Shown one piece after another: positions 61,485-64,000 of a DNA stretch of 64,000 nucleotides. The notes under the pieces were generated by a model. It had not been told where the DNA came from. It searched no databases and saw nothing but the letters and a program-made list of their open reading frames with translations. Position numbers and translations under genes: made by a program. Position 1 is the stretch's first letter. Each line of letters starts with the position of its first letter. This DNA is from Novosphingobium indicum (GTDB lineage Bacteria; Pseudomonadota; Alphaproteobacteria; Sphingomonadales; Sphingomonadaceae): contig NZ_BMLK01000012.1 of NCBI RefSeq assembly GCF_014645195.1, positions 1 to 64,000 on the forward strand, read 5' to 3'.

Positions 61485-61910
61485 TCAATCACGAAACTTC
61501 TCATTCCAGATCGTGTAGGCAAAGCTGGCGGACCATGTGATCAGCATGAATCCGGCCAATGCCTGCAGCATGATCAGGAGCCGGATCGCCCCCGCCGTGT
61601 CCACCTGTGTGTAGCCCAGCGTGGCGAAATTGATCCCGGCAAAGAACAGGGCATCGCCGAAAGCGCCGTCGAAGTTGCGCAAGGCGCCCACACCCGGGAA
61701 GGTATGCGCTCCCATGATCGCGACAGCGCACAGCACGATCTCGCTGATGTGCAGAACCAGCAGTCCGATAAACGCGGACAGCACCGCCAGATAGCTGCGG
61801 CGCGCGGGATGCAGCCTCTTCACGAGCAGGATTCCGGCAAGATGCCAGGCGCCCAGCAGGGAAACGAATAGCGTTCCGCCGAGCAACATTGCCCATTCGA
61901 CACCGGTCAT
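61485..61910 (-). CDS. Two-TM/ion-channel family protein
   Basis: 141 residues from ATG 61910. Four hydrophobic segments, the first two near the N-terminus and the last two flanking a pore loop FFAGINFATLGYTQV, where T-L-G-Y resembles the T-x-G-Y/F K+ filter. This fits the PF07885-type channel family. Ion selectivity not proven. Divergent from the sensor kinase. Confidence 0.75.
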   Translation of the reverse strand: MTGVEWAMLLGGTLFVSLLGAWHLAGILLVKRLHPARRSYLAVLSAFIGLLVLHISEIVLCAVAIMGAHTFPGVGALRNFDGAFGDALFFAGINFATLGYTQVDTAGAIRLLIMLQALAGFMLITWSASFAYTIWNEKFRD

Positions 61911-62095
61911 GCCGGAGCGACCATCTGTTTGTCTTTCATGTGCATTGCCTGGGCAAACGCTGTTCGAGGTTAGCAGTTCCAACCCTGCGGGTCCGCAAGG
62001 CAAGCTGCTGCTGAATTCGGTCGCCAACTGTCATAAAGCCCTCTATGCATGCGTAATATTCCGCAGCAGGCGCAAACGTGGGGGCAGCGCAATCC

Positions 62096-63097
62096 ATGAG
62101 AAGGCTGGCCAACCACGACGTGGCCCGACGATTTCGCCGCGGGCCGGTGCGCCTTGGTGTCCAGGTCCTGTTCGGGCTGGCACTGGCACTGGTGATGATC
62201 GCCCTGCGCAGTACGGTCGATCTCGTATCCCCGACCTCAGGGCCCTTTGCCCTGGTCTATCCCACGGTCATGCTCGCCACACTCTATGGCCGGTGGCCTG
62301 CGGGCGTGGTTGCCTATAGCGTCAGTTTCATCTGGGCGTGGTATTTCGTGCTGCCGGCGCCGCATTCTTTCGAATTCGTGGTCGCGACCGATCCCTCGCG
62401 CGTGGTGATCAACGGCGCCGCCGCTCTGGTGGTCCTCTTTTTCGCGGAGATGTTTCGCCGGGCCGTCCAGACCGCGATTTTCGAGCGCGACAGCGAGATC
62501 GACCGGCGCATCCTGCTCCAGCAGGAACTCGAGCATCGCACGAAGAACAACTTCGCGCTCGTGGCCAGCCTGCTGGAACACCAGAAGCAGCGCGAAGTGC
62601 ACCAGTCGGTCGATCAGGCAATTGACCAGGCGATTACCCGCATTCACTCCTTCGCGCGGGCCTACGCCAATCTGGCCGAAAGCCAGGGGGAAGGTTCCGC
62701 CGTCGCGATGCAGCCCTATCTTGAAGATGTCGTCGAGAAAGTCGCCATCGGCATGTTCAGCGACAACGTCACGGTCTCGCTGGAGGCCACGCCGCATGTT
62801 CTCCCCCGGCAAGTGGCAGTCGCCATTGGCCTGTTCACCAACGAAGCGCTCACGAACTGTGCGAAATACGCCTTTCCCGATGGCCGCGACGGCCGGGTGG
62901 CGGTCCGCTTCGATGCCGGTGAAGACGGCTGGGCGCTCGAGATCCATGATGATGGCATGGGCCAGCTTGCCGCCGGTCAAAGCGGATCGTCGGGCATCGG
63001 CACCCGGCTTCTCAACGCCTTCGCCAATCAGGCAGAAGCGCGCTACGAGATGGAGACGGGCGACGCCGGCGTGCGGGTGCGGCTCAGCAACCGCTAG
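62096..63097 (+). CDS. Sensor histidine kinase (HisKA_2 type)
   Basis: 333 residues from ATG 62096 (a GTG six codons upstream is possible). N-terminal DUF4118-like membrane region with about four segments (LGVQVLFGLALALVMIALRS, GVVAYSVSFIWAWYFVLPAP). HisKA_2 dimerisation box with the phospho-His in QQELEHRTKNNFALVASLLE, then an HATPase domain with NEALTNCAKYAF (N box), IHDDGMG (G1) and GIGTRLLNAF (G2). No response regulator adjacent, so an orphan in this window. In alphaproteobacteria this kinase type often feeds the general stress response. Confidence 0.88.
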   Translation: MRRLANHDVARRFRRGPVRLGVQVLFGLALALVMIALRSTVDLVSPTSGPFALVYPTVMLATLYGRWPAGVVAYSVSFIWAWYFVLPAPHSFEFVVATDPSRVVINGAAALVVLFFAEMFRRAVQTAIFERDSEIDRRILLQQELEHRTKNNFALVASLLEHQKQREVHQSVDQAIDQAITRIHSFARAYANLAESQGEGSAVAMQPYLEDVVEKVAIGMFSDNVTVSLEATPHVLPRQVAVAIGLFTNEALTNCAKYAFPDGRDGRVAVRFDAGEDGWALEIHDDGMGQLAAGQSGSSGIGTRLLNAFANQAEARYEMETGDAGVRVRLSNR

Positions 63098-63118
63098 GCC
63101 CTTTACCCCACCTTTGGG

Positions 63119-63733
63119 TCAGGGGAGGCCGATTTGCGCGTCGTCCGAACGCATGGACACGGCCTTAGCCGCGGCAGGGCGTATCGACACTGTATCCTGA
63201 AGATCACTGCACTGCCTGCATGTAGACACCGGCAGCGGTTCGCCCCTACCGGTGTGTGCCAGTTCCGCATCGACATCGATCATGCGGGCGGAAACGCGCG
63301 GCCTCTCCATCCGCTCGCCAATCTGGCGTGCAGACCTTGCATTGCTGGGGGTTAGTGCCGCCGCAGCGGGCACCGATTGATAATTCGCATTGCGCAGGCG
63401 CGCGTCCTCCACAGGCACTTCGGCATAGGGTTCGGGCTGCGGAGGCGGCTCGGGCTCGTAAGTATCGTAACGGGCGAAACGCCGGTTGCGCATCAGGCCA
63501 TGGTCCCACAGCTCTTCCACCTCGACCCGGCCATGCGGCGTACTCAGGGGATAGTGGTCGCGTGCGCCCGATGGCGCTTGCTGATTATCGTAGTAGGCGA
63601 TCTCGTGCTGCGGAATCGCCGCGAAGACGTCGTCGCTGCGGTCAACGGGATGTGTGTTGACGGCCTGGCTGGCAATCGCGCCCATGGCAGGGCCGACCAT
63701 CAGGGCGCCTGCAAAAAGGGTCACGCGTTTCAC
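63119..63733 (-). CDS. Secreted hypothetical protein
   Basis: 204 residues. Signal peptide (LFAGALMVGPAMGAIA), then a Pro/Glu-rich middle (DTYEPEPPPQPEPYAEVPVE) and a polar C-terminus with CRQCSD. Low-complexity content suggests a partly disordered envelope protein. Function unknown. Confidence 0.65.
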   Translation of the reverse strand: MKRVTLFAGALMVGPAMGAIASQAVNTHPVDRSDDVFAAIPQHEIAYYDNQQAPSGARDHYPLSTPHGRVEVEELWDHGLMRNRRFARYDTYEPEPPPQPEPYAEVPVEDARLRNANYQSVPAAAALTPSNARSARQIGERMERPRVSARMIDVDAELAHTGRGEPLPVSTCRQCSDLQDTVSIRPAAAKAVSMRSDDAQIGLP

Positions 63734-63838
63734 GTTGCAAGCTCCGATACAAACTCGGGATACCTACTTGCAATGCACAACCGGCCTTGGCGTTCCCCGT
63801 GGCAGGTTCAGCCGGGCGCCAGGAAAGGCGACCTGTCC

Positions 63839-64000
63839 TCAGTCGGCAGACTGTTCCGCAACGTGTTCCATGACCGCGTCGACACCGTCCGGCCGCGCCA
63901 TGGCGGCACCGATCAGCAGCAATGCGGGCCCATCGCCCAGGGCCGTACGCGCGGCGAGCGGAAGCAGGTCGAGCCGGGTATGGAACTGCCGCTCGGCAGG
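63839..64000 (-). CDS. 3' end of a probable uroporphyrinogen-III C-methyltransferase (partial)
   Basis: Only the last 53 residues lie in the window: RQFHTRLDLLPLAARTALGD, GPALLLIGAAMARPDG and a short tail. The pattern (R-x-x-x-x-x-L-x-x-L ... P-A-L-L-L-I-G) matches the C-terminus of SUMT/CobA tetrapyrrole methylases, which lead to sirohaem. Assignment rests on one short block. Confidence 0.45.
   Translation of the reverse strand, partial: PAERQFHTRLDLLPLAARTALGDGPALLLIGAAMARPDGVDAVMEHVAEQSAD

Overview
The window is a high-GC chromosomal segment from an alphaproteobacterium. The most likely source is a member of the Sphingomonadales, Novosphingobium-like. Evidence for this is the mdh-sucD-sucA-sucB-lpd order, a cobalamin-riboswitch btuB operon, COQ9 and CBP3 homologues, a DUF1134/EipA homologue, and many GC-rich interspersed palindromic repeats. 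Most of it is core genome on both strands.

Layout. 0.2-5.6 kb: an encapsulin-type ferritin-like protein, extensin-like protein, pteridine-reductase-like SDR, cyclopropane-fatty-acid synthase, argG and an RlpA-like protein. 5.5-11.4 kb: an accessory zone. It holds a helix-turn-helix ORF remodelled by repeats, a low-GC SLATT membrane protein plus reverse transcriptase operon (a likely anti-phage module with a candidate structured RNA upstream), and a parDE toxin-antitoxin pair between two direct copies of a ~200-bp repeat unit. 11.4-23.5 kb: uvrA carrying an in-frame repeat, paralogous secreted proteins, an N-acetylmuramidase, M28 and M3 peptidases, a second RlpA, FmdB, and a divergent globin/nsrR pair with NsrR-like operators. 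23.8-28.6 kb: the btuB-btuF-btuC-btuD operon, coupled by 4-bp overlaps, behind a cobalamin riboswitch. 28.8-39.5 kb: cell-wall hydrolase, then the TCA-cycle cluster (sucC is absent), a VOC protein and DUF1737. 39.6-40.1 kb: a GIY-YIG nuclease gene exactly bracketed by inverted copies of an interspersed repeat. 40.1-49 kb: ACT protein, hslVU, bamE, CBP3-like chaperone, YceD, a lipoprotein pseudogene, ssb, feoAB with a Fur-like box, COQ9, ankyrin protein. 49-56.3 kb: SCO, YcgN, YgjP, ribD-ribE, GNAT, aromatic aminotransferase, DUF1134, tRNA-Ser(GCU). 56.4-64 kb: DEAD-box helicase, two ParS/MbcA-like small proteins, an infA paralogue, spermidine-synthase-like protein, cold-shock protein, ion channel, sensor kinase, and the 3' end of a probable uroporphyrinogen-III methyltransferase.

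A recurring theme is interspersed palindromes. At least six families recur, and copies are translated in frame inside uvrA, btuF, an rlpA-like gene and the 7.4-kb HTH ORF, so they add residues without breaking the reading frame. The two most attractive leads for an undescribed system are the SLATT-RT operon with its upstream stem-loops, and the repeat-bracketed GIY-YIG nuclease. All functional assignments come from reading motifs by eye; no database search was run.
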